From NCBI GenBank assembly GCA_019096065.1, contig JAGUCH010000009.1, forward strand, positions 4,536,001-4,600,000: 64,000 nt of DNA, read 5' to 3'. A program made the position numbers and the translations under genes. Positions 9,496 to 19,839 of this stretch are shown here, in pieces. The notes under the pieces were generated by a model. That model was not told the DNA's origin. It saw only the letters and a program-made list of their open reading frames with translations, and ran no database searches. How positions within the stretch are numbered: position 1 is the stretch's first letter; every line of letters starts with the position of its first letter. Source of the DNA: Paracyclopina nana (taxonomy: Eukaryota; Arthropoda; Copepoda; Cyclopoida; Cyclopettidae).

Positions 9496-10904
9496 CTAAA
9501 TTGAATTTTCAACCAGCTTGTAATGGGCCATGGACAAACTCAATCCCATAATCTAAAAAGGTAGTGAAATTAATTATTTGAATGCTGAGAAGAAGAGCTG
9601 GAATTATACCATGATTGCAGATATTCCCAATGCCACACCTCCAACTATGGCGGCATGGCCTTTGACAAAAATTAAGGCCGCAGCAAAACAGTCAGTTCTG
9701 TAGATGGTATTGATGTTGACGTCAGATGTGGAGCATTGCGCTCTGGCGCCATTCGTATCATAGATGCAACAGCTGGCTGGAACCTAAATGACAAATTTGT
9801 CCTTAATGCTTAAATTCTCTTTTGAATTCCATCATTAATATATAGCTGCCTTTTTGTCAGCTGATCCCGAATTGATGTACTGATTGGCAAACCAGGCCTC
9901 CCATGGTCTCCCTATGGTAGAATTGGTTTCAATGCCACAACACTGAAGCTGCAAACATAAAATCTTTATTTACATGAATATTTTACTCGAGGAAGCTAAA
10001 AGGGTGCAATTTTCCAGGCGCGCTCTTCAGCCTTCGCCCTGATTGGCTGATGTGAAAACGTAAACAAAAATTCCCGGCGCGCGCTGCGTTTTGATTGGCT
10101 TAAATTACGCACCTTGTTTTGCACAGCATCCCAAGCTTTTGTGATGGGATCATTGGGTAAAGCTGGATTATATTCCCGTATCGTGAGCATCATTTCAGGC
10201 TTCATATTGCTGGCAATCTAAATTTGGCATGAGTTATATAGGTTTGTATGCTTCTTGAGCACAAAATTGCAAACCTGCTGCCTGAAAACGTAAGCTAGAA
10301 TGGCGCCAATGATCAAGATGACAAACATCAATAGAACAAAGATGAAATAAGCGAGGAGCAAGATGCGATTTTCCTGCAAGGAAATGGAGCTATTAAAAAA
10401 GCTGAGATCATCTCAAAGTAGATCTCAATTACAGTAATGGATCCCATGCATCCCAATAGAGACACGAGAATGGTTATGGCACCAACTGCCACCAAGGTGT
10501 AGGCAGCGGACATGTACAGCTGATTTCTCATCAAAATGTCAAGGTAAGATTTGTCCACAATGGTCCAAATGCCAACGCCCATCACAGATATGGCGCCCAC
10601 CTATCCGAATCAAAAAAAGGTTGCATTATTGGCAGGTCATCTATACCATCTGAAAAACTTTTCAGAGTATTCTCTGTAGCAAATATCCATATTTTTGCTG
10701 TTTTTGCCACCTCTCTTTAAAAAAAGATAAACTATGCGAATTAGCAAGCATTTTTAGATTGAAAACCTTGACTATGTTCAAAGGTGGATTTTTATTATGT
10801 AGCAGATGAACGGGTCATAAACTCACCAAAATGAGGAGATTGATCAGCATTAGCGCATATCGCACACAATTGCGAAATCCATCAGTGTCCCCGCCAGAGC
10901 CCAT
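9496..10904 (-). CDS. Tetraspanin, about 259 aa, seven coding exons
   Basis: Exons (minus): 10904-10827, 10600-10433, 10373-10275, 10217-10113, 9948-9850, 9783-9610, 9552-9496, all phase 0. Four hydrophobic segments are seen (about 17-40, 58-80, 86-108, 218-243). The large extracellular loop has the diagnostic Cys-Cys-Gly at 153-155, Pro-x-Ser-Cys-Cys at 185-189, and Cys 200 and 215, making the six-cysteine type. Length is typical for the family. Tetraspanins organise receptors and integrins in membrane microdomains. The intron after residue 183 appears to use a GC donor (9,849-9,848), because no in-frame GT exists before the TAA and joining there restores the loop motif. The 5' UTR probably continues in an exon near 14,085-13,941. 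The particular subfamily is not assigned. Confidence 0.9.
10020..10108. promoter_or_regulatory. CpG- and CCAAT-rich cluster inside a tetraspanin intron
   Basis: This intronic stretch has two GATTGGCT (inverted CCAAT) boxes about 50 bp apart, a GCGCGC/CCCGGCGCGC core with an E2F-like TTCCCGGCGC, and GTAAACA. Its base composition differs sharply from the surrounding AT-rich intron. This suggests an internal promoter or enhancer; no transcript is evident from sequence alone. Confidence 0.35.
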
Positions 10905-11900
10905 TTTTGGCACACTGATCTGATTTATTGCCAATCACTCTATCCTGCAAAAAAAGTTTGCAATGCGATGATACACAATAAGGAAGTCACAATGACAATT
11001 AATGCATTTTTTTGCATATCTGGCGTTTTCCTAATTGGCATGCTTGACTGAAAATCAGCTAGACACGATTTATTATTTTCCTTAAAATCTGATTTTTCGT
11101 GACTTGTCAACAGTTGGCCTCAAGATTTTTTGAAATGGCCATGGCTAGCAGAAAAAAGTGAATAATCAAAGTAGCATAGCGAAATGAATAATAAGCTAAA
11201 TGAGTAGTAGTAAAAAGTGCAAATCACCATCTGCTGCTGTTGCAAAGAAAGTGCATCATCACTTTGAACAATTAGATGTATAACACAGTGGGCCCAAATT
11301 GAAAAAAATGCACAGCATTCCATTTACTATTATTATACCTGATCTATGAGTGATTTTGCCCATCTTCAGAGATGTGGAAATGGGAAATGTAGATAGAGCA
11401 CTATTAAATTTCAGTATGTGTGCTGGCCACATTTGATAAAATACTATCCTTCAAAAAGCCACTATCTACTCACTAAATTTCATGTAGCAATATAAATTGA
11501 TGGTTAAAAGGTATCAGTGAAGCCTGCACACAGAGAATAATAATGGTCACTTCAAGAAAACTTTCATTGGCCTTGACATTAACTATCTGGTTTTTCCCTT
11601 CTGAATAATAAAGATTCTTCCTATTGAAAAGAGTTTATTACTATCCTTCTTCTTTAAGGATGCATTGCTAAAATATGCAATTTTCACAGCTGATTACATT
11701 AGGCTATCAATTCAACAAGTGGATTGATTGAGGGGCGTGTCAAGGCTTTGTTTGGTGGGTTTCCCATCTTTAAAAAGTCTGCTTCAAAATTGCAGTTCAC
11801 TGTGTACTGCAGTGAATATTTTGCCCCCAGCCAACCACGACATTGGCAAATTATGGCTCGATTTCAAAGTCCTTTTGTAGCTTAGCAAAGCTACGTCTAT

Positions 11901-12306
11901 AGCCCGTTCTCATATTTGTCTAGCTAGACTCCTATAATGTTAAGCAAGGCTCTTTGGAGGCGCATATCTCAACAACTACTGAGCCGATTGGCACCAAACT
12001 TGGTAGGATTCGTCAGTAGACCCTAATAATTGTTCATGCCAAAATTCATCCGGATTGAAGGCTGATTAGCGGAGGCAATTTTTTCCCGCTATAAATGTGA
12101 AGCAAAGCTGCCATGCTTCACATTTTAAACGGCCTCCAGTTGGGGGCCTCGGATCTCAACCAAATTTGGTACACAGCTGTGGATAGCCTCACTGAAGAAT
12201 CCTACCAAGTTTGGTTCCAATCGGCTCATCAATTGCTGAGTTATTCGCTTCCAAAGAGCCTTGCTTCACATCATAGAGCTTTGCTTAACTAATATGAGAA
12301 CGGGCT
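11901..12306. mobile_element. 406-bp palindromic MITE with TAT flanks
   Basis: The ends are AGCCCGTTCTCATATT and its exact complement. TAT is present immediately outside both ends (11,898-11,900 and 12,307-12,309). The two halves are diverged inverted copies (for example the ACCAAACTTGGTAGGATTC region and its complement). The terminal motif GTTCTCATATT is shared with the 160-bp elements at 31,586 and 44,739. A degraded relative lies at about 23,990-24,290. Confidence 0.75.
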
Positions 12307-12309
12307 TAT

Positions 12310-13935
12310 ATGAGGTAAGATTTAAATTTTGTGATGACAAGGTGTTACTCAGCTCAATTTTAATTTGAGGATGACCCAAGTGATTTCAGTGCATCCAGAC
12401 TCATCAGACTGAAATTTTTCAAGGATTCCTCAATAGTTTTTGAATGTCCTGAGGAAGTGGTCGATTACTCTTTTTCAAGGAACTTTTTTCATGTCTTCAT
12501 TTACTTTTTTTGGAGGGGAGAGAGAATTTTTGTAGTTGCACGATTTGGTTTTCATCTATCATACTACAGTATCATTTTGAAAAATTATGGCAACTCAAGG
12601 TTCTCAAAAGGAAATGTCAGCACTGGAGTAAATTAAGTGTAAATGCAGTAACTTTCATGGTTTCATCTTCCTGTATGTGAGATAAAGATCACTGTCATGC
12701 TTGGTAGAGCACTTTGCAGCTCTGCTTGCAATTAGCAATTACATTTTTCATTGTCACTTTGTCTCAAAGTGTCCATTTTTTAATTTCGTCACATTGTGCT
12801 ATAACTTTGGCCGCCAGATGGCGCACCATGCATCACCTGGCTGCACGGCTGCCAAGGCCGGATGGGCAGCAGCGATAAACAAAAATATTAATGATTCAAT
12901 TGAGGTTGGGGTTTCCAGTCAACTATCACAAAAAGGCCACAAAATTGCTAAAAAAACTCCACTCATTCGTGACAACTGCACTTCCTCATGGATTTTTTTC
13001 GTGCTTTTGGCAGAAAGGAAAACTGGACTTATCGTAAAATTAACGGAGGAAGCTTAGAGGGGTTTTAGCGTTAGACAGGCCAAATAGGCTAGATATATAT
13101 GCTTATAGAGAAGTGCAATTTTTACAGCTACATTTGTGAAGTGAGGACAAGCTGAGAGGAGGGGGAAGAATGTGACCAAACACACGAAAATGGCCATCAT
13201 TATTTCAGAGCTACTTCTCACAGACCTTGAGAAATTGGTGATGTCATTTTGGGGGATAAATGTCCATTACAGCCTTGGAGTTTGATTACTCAGAAAAACT
13301 GATCATCACTCCTACTACAAAAATGCCAATTATAAATCTTACCCAGAATATTAATGGGGTAGCTGAAAATTCTCTATCCTTGATATTGCTCATGCAAAGG
13401 TCAGCTTTTTCACTGTATGCAACTGCTAGCTGCTTTATAAAAACCATACTGTCAATAATACTCACAGTAGGGCAAAAGGGGCAAAAAGCCTCGAAGCTAC
13501 TATAAGCTACTAAAAGTGTGTGTAAATGCGTCATTAGTAGTGAGAAAGCCAAAAGTACGTTTGTATACCTGAGTTATATGAGTCATATGAAAAATTGCAT
13601 CAAGGACTGTTGTGTAATTATTTGTAATAGATGATCGGCTCTAATTAAGTCTACAGCCGAATAAACTACAAAGGAAGGAAACATTTAGCCGAAAATGAAG
13701 CAATTTTGCCCCTGGCTGAAAATTAAATATATTCCAACAGAAGGCAAACTATCCCAAAAAAATCAATTCTTTTTATGGCACATTCGCTCCTACTGTGCTC
13801 CATAATTGCTTTTCAACTTGGGCACTGGCAAAAAGTCAAGGAAACTGACATTTATTGCTGGTATTTATTACAAAAACAAAGCAAAAATTAGCGTCAAGTA
13901 ACGGTAAAATAGGGCTAAAATGGGATTCAAGTGGA
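12310..13935. other. Non-coding stretch, part of the inferred tetraspanin first intron
   Basis: No frame here has splice support. A CTCF-like motif, CCGCCAGATGGCGC, lies at 12,811-12,824. The longest open frames here look like chance frames in AT-rich DNA. Confidence 0.35.
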
Positions 13936-14720
13936 CTTACCACAGCTTGGAAAAATTCCGCTGATTTAATATTTCAAATTTTGGCATTCTCTGTTTGGAA
14001 GCAGCATTAAAGCACTAGTTGCGTACAGTGAAGCCAAAAATGCGTCAGTGCGTCACGTGACTTGCGCGAGCTCCGGTTCACAACTGAATTAGTTTTAGCG
14101 CGCGCGCACAATTCTTGGCTCGACTTTTAACGCACAGTCAATACTTTTGGTCCACGCCGTTTAACGCGTTTCTCGGCTCCGCTATACGAAATTGCCCTGG
14201 CTTATTTTATACATCATAATTTACAAAAAAAAGATCATCGCCTCTCTGGCAAGGCGTAATGGCTTAACTAATCGAAGCAACATTTTTGAGGCAATTGTCA
14301 TTAGCAGGACGCTCTAAAATGCGCAAAAACCTGATCACCTGGTCCATAATTTATAGATTTGGCATTGTACAAAAGTACAAAACAGTCTAAATTGGCGTAA
14401 CAGTATTAAAGCCAATTGTCTATGTTTCTGAACCATCTACAAGCTTACTGCGTTTTTCAATTAGGCGGCTATTTAGCAATTGCTAGCTGCTTTCATTTCA
14501 AAAATGAACACTCTCTGTGATTGAACATACACTTGAAACATTATTTACCATGCTAGGCAAAGTGATTTGCTACATTTTGAAGTGGTTTTGATAATAAGGC
14601 GATAGCCCCACTAGATTCACAGCGCCCTCTAGCTTAGCAACTTTGAGCACTACATTTGACATGGCTTCATTGCATCTGCGACGTACTATAAATCGCCCAT
14701 TTTTGTCCTTCTGGGCTACT

Positions 14721-14932
14721 GGTTCACCTGCGATATTATGATCAAAATATCGATCGATATTATGCTGATATTTGCAAATATCAGGTACTTCCAAAATCAT
14801 TTTTTAGATTTTTTCTTCGGATTCGGTCTTTTGGTACCAAAAGCCATCCTACAACAGTATAACAATTCTCAGTTTCTCAGTATTTCGCTCCGATATTTTG
14901 TCAAAATATCAGATATTTTGAGCAGGTGAACC
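14721..14932. mobile_element. Diverged copy of the GTTCACCTG MITE
   Basis: The ends GGTTCACCTGC and GCAGGTGAACC are inverted. Internal GATATTATGCTGATATTTGC, TTGGTACCAAAAGCC and CGATATTTTG are shared with the element at 3,901-4,122. The outermost bases are worn. Confidence 0.6.
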
Positions 14933-15489
14933 ATGCCTAAAACGTTTATAAAAAAATCGCACCTCTTCAAGCTTAAAATACTTATGTTTTTCCCATCAAT
15001 GTGATGTTCATCCCTTTCTTGGTTCATCCATTAAAGAAAGGCCAATCTTTATCTTAGACGCCATTTTCCTTTGGCGAATAACCTAAGTACTGAGAGCTTG
15101 AGCAAAAAACTAAGAGTTGGTAATGATTCTTAGAAGTTGATTTTTTATCCCTAAAAGTTTTAATGTGAAATTTGTTGCTAAGCACGAAAATGACGGAGTC
15201 TTTAAATCATAAGGGAAAAATTACTTAGATGAACACCGCATGGTTGCAACAATCATGCATTGCTGGTCATAGGAAAAGTTTTCAGTGGTCTAACAAAAAA
15301 ATGTCTCAATGAGCGCCATCTAACGAAATGCTTTCCACGTCCACTCACTTATTTCCAACTTTTGACGATGGAGAAACGTAGGCAGTTAGTAGTGTTCAAT
15401 ATCCAAAAGAGCTTGGTCATAGCAATCAAATTCTCGCGTTAAGAAGAAAAATCCACTGTTGCTATATCCATATCCTTGAGATCTCCAGT

Positions 15490-16356
15490 ATGGCAGTTAT
15501 GGAATTGAGCTTAGCTGAAAATATCATGAAAGGCATCCTTGCACTTTCCACTTTTATAACTGTAGCTCTCTACCACATCATATGGAAGTATTTGAGCAAA
15601 AAACCTTTGGGAATGCAAACCTGCTATGATCAGGCTGTCAAGGACTTGCTGATCATCACCTTTCTTGCTTCCCTAACTTCAAACCTTACCACACTTGGCT
15701 GGGGCCCATTTAGTGTCTTTCCCAATATGGTAGTAGTCTACATTTATGTGCAAATGTTCTTTGGGACTTTGGCATTCACCCAAATCATGATGACTGTTTT
15801 GGTGAGATATGCTTACATTTTCCATTCCGCTAGTATCAATGCTGTGGATGATAATCGACTGTTGAAAATCTTAAGAGTAGTCAACTTTCTTGTATCAGCT
15901 GCCAGTTCAACTTTTGAATGCCTGTCACATGACTTCAGGCTAGGGAAGACCTACCAATACCTCACAAAAATTCCCAATGACAACATTGAATCATTTCCCT
16001 TAAGCACAATCAAATTTATCATCATAGTGGACATCTTGGCAGTTATCATTATGCAAGCCAAAATTGAATGGGGCAAATATGGAGCAAATGCTGAGGTTAT
16101 TGAAGAGTCTGTTTGGAAGCTAAGAACAATTGTATCCCTTACATCACTTGGGAGCATTCTATGTATATTATGGTTAATGGACATTTTCTTGGAGGAGAGT
16201 TATGACTACTCAAGGCTTAAATTCACCACCACCATGAATATTTTATTTTGTAATGTGTGCCCACTTCTCTTGATTGTGAGAAATCAACAAATTTCTGACT
16301 TTGCTGTATCATACCTGAATTTCAAGCATGTATTCTTTCCAGAACCCAATCAATAA
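15490..16356 (+). CDS. Single-exon 7TM receptor-like protein, 288 aa
   Basis: Seven hydrophobic segments can be placed at about 14-34, 50-70, 80-106, 124-144, 170-192, 212-232 and 244-264. The first intracellular loop reads KPLGMQTCYDQAVKDL, a form I associate with orphan arthropod 7TM proteins (KP-x-G-x-QT-xx-D). A conserved DRY is absent (VRYAYIF follows TM3). Asn64 is a potential glycosylation site. Ligand and function are unknown. ATG at 15,490 is the first in frame. An acceptor-like CTCCAG directly before it leaves room for an upstream non-coding exon. The stop codon lies inside the poly(A) signal AATAAA. A second 7TM protein of a related style lies at 63,123-64,000. Confidence 0.75.
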   Translation: MAVMELSLAENIMKGILALSTFITVALYHIIWKYLSKKPLGMQTCYDQAVKDLLIITFLASLTSNLTTLGWGPFSVFPNMVVVYIYVQMFFGTLAFTQIMMTVLVRYAYIFHSASINAVDDNRLLKILRVVNFLVSAASSTFECLSHDFRLGKTYQYLTKIPNDNIESFPLSTIKFIIIVDILAVIIMQAKIEWGKYGANAEVIEESVWKLRTIVSLTSLGSILCILWLMDIFLEESYDYSRLKFTTTMNILFCNVCPLLLIVRNQQISDFAVSYLNFKHVFFPEPNQ

Positions 16357-16357
16357 A
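16352..16357 (+). terminator. Poly(A) signal overlapping the stop codon of the 7TM gene
   Basis: The last codon CAA and stop TAA followed by A spell AATAAA. If this signal is used, the 3' UTR is only about 15-25 nt. Confidence 0.5.
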
Positions 16358-16641
16358 TCTTTTATAATGAAAAATCACAGTATGGCTAAATATGGAAAAG
16401 CTCTAGAAAAGCCTTGTTTTGGTTGGTAGGCATGGTAATTTATTAGCCTCTATTTGATTTTGGAGTAGTCGATTCAATTTCCTGCACAAACATTCTATAC
16501 CTTTTCCTCATCGCTGAGGTGATTTGATGTTGACAGAAAATGCCATCTACTTTGTGCTACACACAATCATGCTCACAATTAAATATCTTCTAGCCACAAA
16601 ATAGGATAAAAAAAACCCGATTTGTATGGAAAAAATAAGGT

Positions 16642-16769
16642 AAAATAGCAAAATCTGCCCATGAAAACGCTGCTCGGTCCCAAGCTCAACTTGTTGATAG
16701 ATATCAGCTGCAGATTTAATTTTCCTTGTGACATTTTTCCCATAACTTTGTAGGCATGAACAAGGCATA
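16642..16769 (+). repeat. Dispersed repeat, copy 1
   Basis: This matches 28,972-29,110 over its length (AAAATAGCAAAA, AAAACGCTGCTCGG, CCCAAGCT, CATGAACA-GGCAT in the same order and strand), with many substitutions. No termini or coding capacity are identified. Confidence 0.6.
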
Positions 16770-16989
16770 CATTGTCTTTCAAACTGTTTTCGGTCACTTC
16801 GGAAATCTACCGCGCACTTGCGCAATTTGCGCATAATGCGCATTTTAGTGTAACCTGTTCTTATTTTAGGACAGGCGAGATAATAGAGGTCACAACGTTT
16901 GTACTGCGTTCTATTCAGCAGGTTTTCTTCCTCTTTTCCCCTTCTTCTTTATATGCAGTAAAAACGTGTTTTTCAGAATGAGCTTAAAA

Positions 16990-18590
16990 CTGCGAGAGGC
17001 AAGGATGGGGATCAGGCGAATTTTAAAATACCTAAGAAATGCCTCGTATACCATTAAAAACTAAAATCAACATTTGTAATTAGACTCCAGATTTTCATCG
17101 ACAAATAATTAAAGAGTCCTCCGATCAAGAATTCGGAAGTGAGACGGAAAAAAATGAAAAAAAAAATTGAATCAAATAATGACTAAAATAGCGGTTGCAT
17201 ACGCGCAAAAAATCCTGTAAATAATGCGTTGAATTTGCAACATCTGCGAAACTTCTAAGAAAAACACACGCAACCTTGCCTCTTTTTGTGAACACTTCAA
17301 AATAAAATCTGAATGCTTATCATAGTAGGCATGATTACCTTTTTTAGATATTGAGATATTTTGGTTTGCAGCTAATTGAATTGCGTAATTTCGATCAAAT
17401 AATGCTAAATTCCATGAAGGATTGGAAGGATAATAAAATTAAAACGCATAGATTTTCATCCAATTTGAAACGCAGCATTTTTTAGCATGGCAAAAAAAAG
17501 CTTATTTTAGGTTATGTTTATGTCGGTGATGGTTAATTTCTTTTTGCCTGGGCGGTTTTGCACATTTAATTTCTTGATATTGCTCGACTCTACTGCGTCA
17601 CTCCATCATGATTTATGTTCATATTTCGGGGCTTTCTAGCGGAGGGCCTTCTTTATTATCATGCTGCTTATATGCTCTGAAGACGTAGAACTAATTCCCC
17701 AAAGGTTGGCAAAACTCGAGAGCAATTTCTGCCTGCAAGCCAAAATATTACTGCCACAAATAAGCAAATACTTAAGCTTTTCGTGACACATTTCAAAATG
17801 GAGAAGTAACACTCCTCTTCTCACTGTGGCAGCCATTTTTCTCTTCTGTGGAAGAAGAATGGCACTAATCATGATGTATGTTTCCTCTCTTTTCAAACTG
17901 GCAAAGACTTCACTCTTTTCAGCCTAAATTAATGCAAAGCTGGAAGAAAACTGATAACTCTGCCCACACACCCACACAGAGTCACAAATCTTGCCAAAGC
18001 TAAAGCATGCCAATACATAAAAATGTCAATATTTTACTGGTACATGGGAGGGAGATCTATCTCACAAAAATGCCCCATTCAATAAATGCTATGGGAAAGT
18101 CCAGAAAAGCATCCATAACACTAGTGAATACCTTAAAGTGACGTTCATCTACTTCCTTGCATTGCCTTGATTTGCAACTGCGTACACATTGTATGATTTT
18201 ATGTTTTGTTGGTATTTTTGCATGTTGGCTTCCAATCTAACACTTCATATGTCCTAAGTACACCAATCATTAAGGAATGCTCAGTTTATGAAAATAGGCC
18301 ACATGCAACTATTGCTACTCATAGAATTTCTCCAGAAGAAAGCCAAGTCACCATTGGCATGAAAAAAGGCCAAATTTTCATTGATGTATCAAATCATGCA
18401 CTAGAAAGCTAGACACTAGGTTTCCATAGTAACCTTATATAGTAGTGTAGTAGGGTTGACTGCTGTGCTTCTGTAGTCATTTGCAGTTCGCTGCGAGGGC
18501 AACTAGAAAGCACATGACTTGGGCTTCAACGTCCCATGGGACTTTCTTTGGATTCTTTGCTTTCTATTTCTAGTGGCAATTTAGTGCAAC
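16990..18590. other. AT-rich intergenic region
   Basis: No supported gene or repeat was found. The right end contains a TATATA-like sequence at about 18,433-18,440, roughly 155 bases before the CFAP97-like ATG, too far to be certain of a role. Confidence 0.3.
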
Positions 18591-18591
18591 T

Positions 18592-19818
18592 ATGGCTGAG
18601 GAGACAACGCCAATAACTTGTGGAAAAAACGATGGAAAAGCTGCAGCCACAAACAAGGCCACCTCAAAGGCCAGTTCACCCAGAAAATGGAGAAGTAGAT
18701 CAAACTCGCCAGACAAGATGAAAAACAAAAGCCCCACTTTTGATCTCACCAATAATAGCAAAGACTTGCTGTCGTCTGGTAAGATAACGCTGCTAACCAA
18801 TAAATAGAAAAACCTAGTCACTTTTTGCGCAAGTTTGCCCAGGCAAAAGATTTGGCAAACATCACTGTTGCAAACATTGCAAGGGCTGTTTTTTACTTGT
18901 AACCTGATTCTGATAAATATTTGCGCTGAAGTCTGTTTTTTCGTGATTGAAGTAGCCCTTTTACTTCCTATTTTATATAGATTTTAAATATATTCCTGAG
19001 TCTCTGGATGCTTTGCACTGATTTCAGAATTTGGCAAATCATTGGTTGTGGTCGCTCGAATAACAGATCGAAAGCCCAGGTCAAGGTCTCCAGTGAAGAA
19101 ACGCAAGCCCACTTCGTTCGAGAGGGAGTTGCAAGAAAAAATCGACAGGGAAAACCGCATTTTGCTGAAGAAAATTCTCGAACAGCACCATGGCATAAGG
19201 AGAAGCTCTTCTATTCCCGCTCCATCGGCTGCTTTTATTCATCACAAGTAAGCTGTTTGTTTACTTTCATCAGCTGATTGTTTTTAATCAAAAGCCTTTC
19301 AGCTCTTTGTTTACTTAGCTTCTAAAGTCAGCTGTTTGTTTACCCTTCTGAATGTCAGTCAGCTGATTATTTACCTTTTTAAATGTCAGCTGTTTCTATA
19401 GTACTTTATAGATTGCTTCTTTTCACAAATGGTTTGCTCTTCTTTTCAATTACCTTCCCATCATATGTTTGATCTGACAGAGCAATATGGCTAAATGCAG
19501 GTTGCAACTTTTGATGTTACACAGCAGCAACAAACTTTTTTATAGTAATTGGTAAAAGTGAAAGGCTTGCATTTCCTACAGCATCACCATCGGCAAACTT
19601 GCCTTTAAACTTTTTAAAAACTGCCTCTTTTTAATGTTTCCAGGCCATTTTTAGCAGATGACATCAGCCCAGCCCGCCGAAAATTGACAAGCAATCAGAT
19701 AAACCAGCAAAGGAAGAAGAACAAAACTGACTATGAAAACTTGCTTTTACTGCAGAAAATTCAAAATGCCAAACCATCATCAGCCATAGCCACTTCTTTC
19801 CACCACCAGAGAAGATAA
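18592..19818 (+). CDS. CFAP97 (Hemingway/KIAA1430)-like protein, about 193 aa
   Basis: Exons: 18592-18778, 19028-19247, 19644-19818; phases 1 and 2 join cleanly. The N-terminus is Ser/Lys-rich and disordered (residues 1-90). Two similar heptad-like segments mark the family: FERELQEKIDRENRILLKKI (93-112) and NQINQQRKKNKTDYENLLLL (153-172), followed by QKIQNAKP. CFAP97/Hemingway proteins act in axonemes of cilia and sperm flagella. In arthropods a sperm or chordotonal role is plausible, though only the family is shown by sequence. Poly(A) signal AATAAA at 19,823-19,828, five bases after the stop. The second intron holds repeated E-box and forkhead motifs. Confidence 0.75.
19250..19402 (+). repeat. 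Iterated CAGCTG and TGTTTAC motifs in the CFAP97-like intron 2
   Basis: Directly after the exon 2 donor the intron repeats a loose unit. CAGCTG is at 19,271, 19,329, 19,360 and 19,388 (AGCTG also at 19,251). TGTTTAC is at 19,258, 19,308 and 19,337, and TATTTAC at 19,368. The spacing is 27-50 bp, so this is a degenerate tandem array of an E-box plus a forkhead core. Confidence 0.55.
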
Positions 19819-19822
19819 TAAT

Positions 19823-19828
19823 AATAAA
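19823..19828 (+). terminator. Poly(A) signal of the CFAP97-like gene
   Basis: AATAAA begins five bases after the stop codon. Confidence 0.6.
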
Positions 19829-19839
19829 GTTTTTCCAAA

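Larger units (their letters stand above)
10944..14085 (-). promoter_or_regulatory. Inferred 5' UTR exons, long first intron and promoter of the tetraspanin gene
   Basis: A good acceptor (TTTTTTTGCAG) at 10,946-10,945 lies 40 bases before the ATG. On the minus strand a strong donor GTG/GTAAGT ends a possible exon at 13,941. Upstream of it, a CpG-rich region (14,040-14,160, with GTCACGTGAC and a GCGCGCGCGC run) holds an initiator TCAGT (14,087-14,083). This would give a 145-nt first exon and a 3-kb intron carrying the MITE at 11,901-12,306. It is inference from signals only. Confidence 0.4.
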
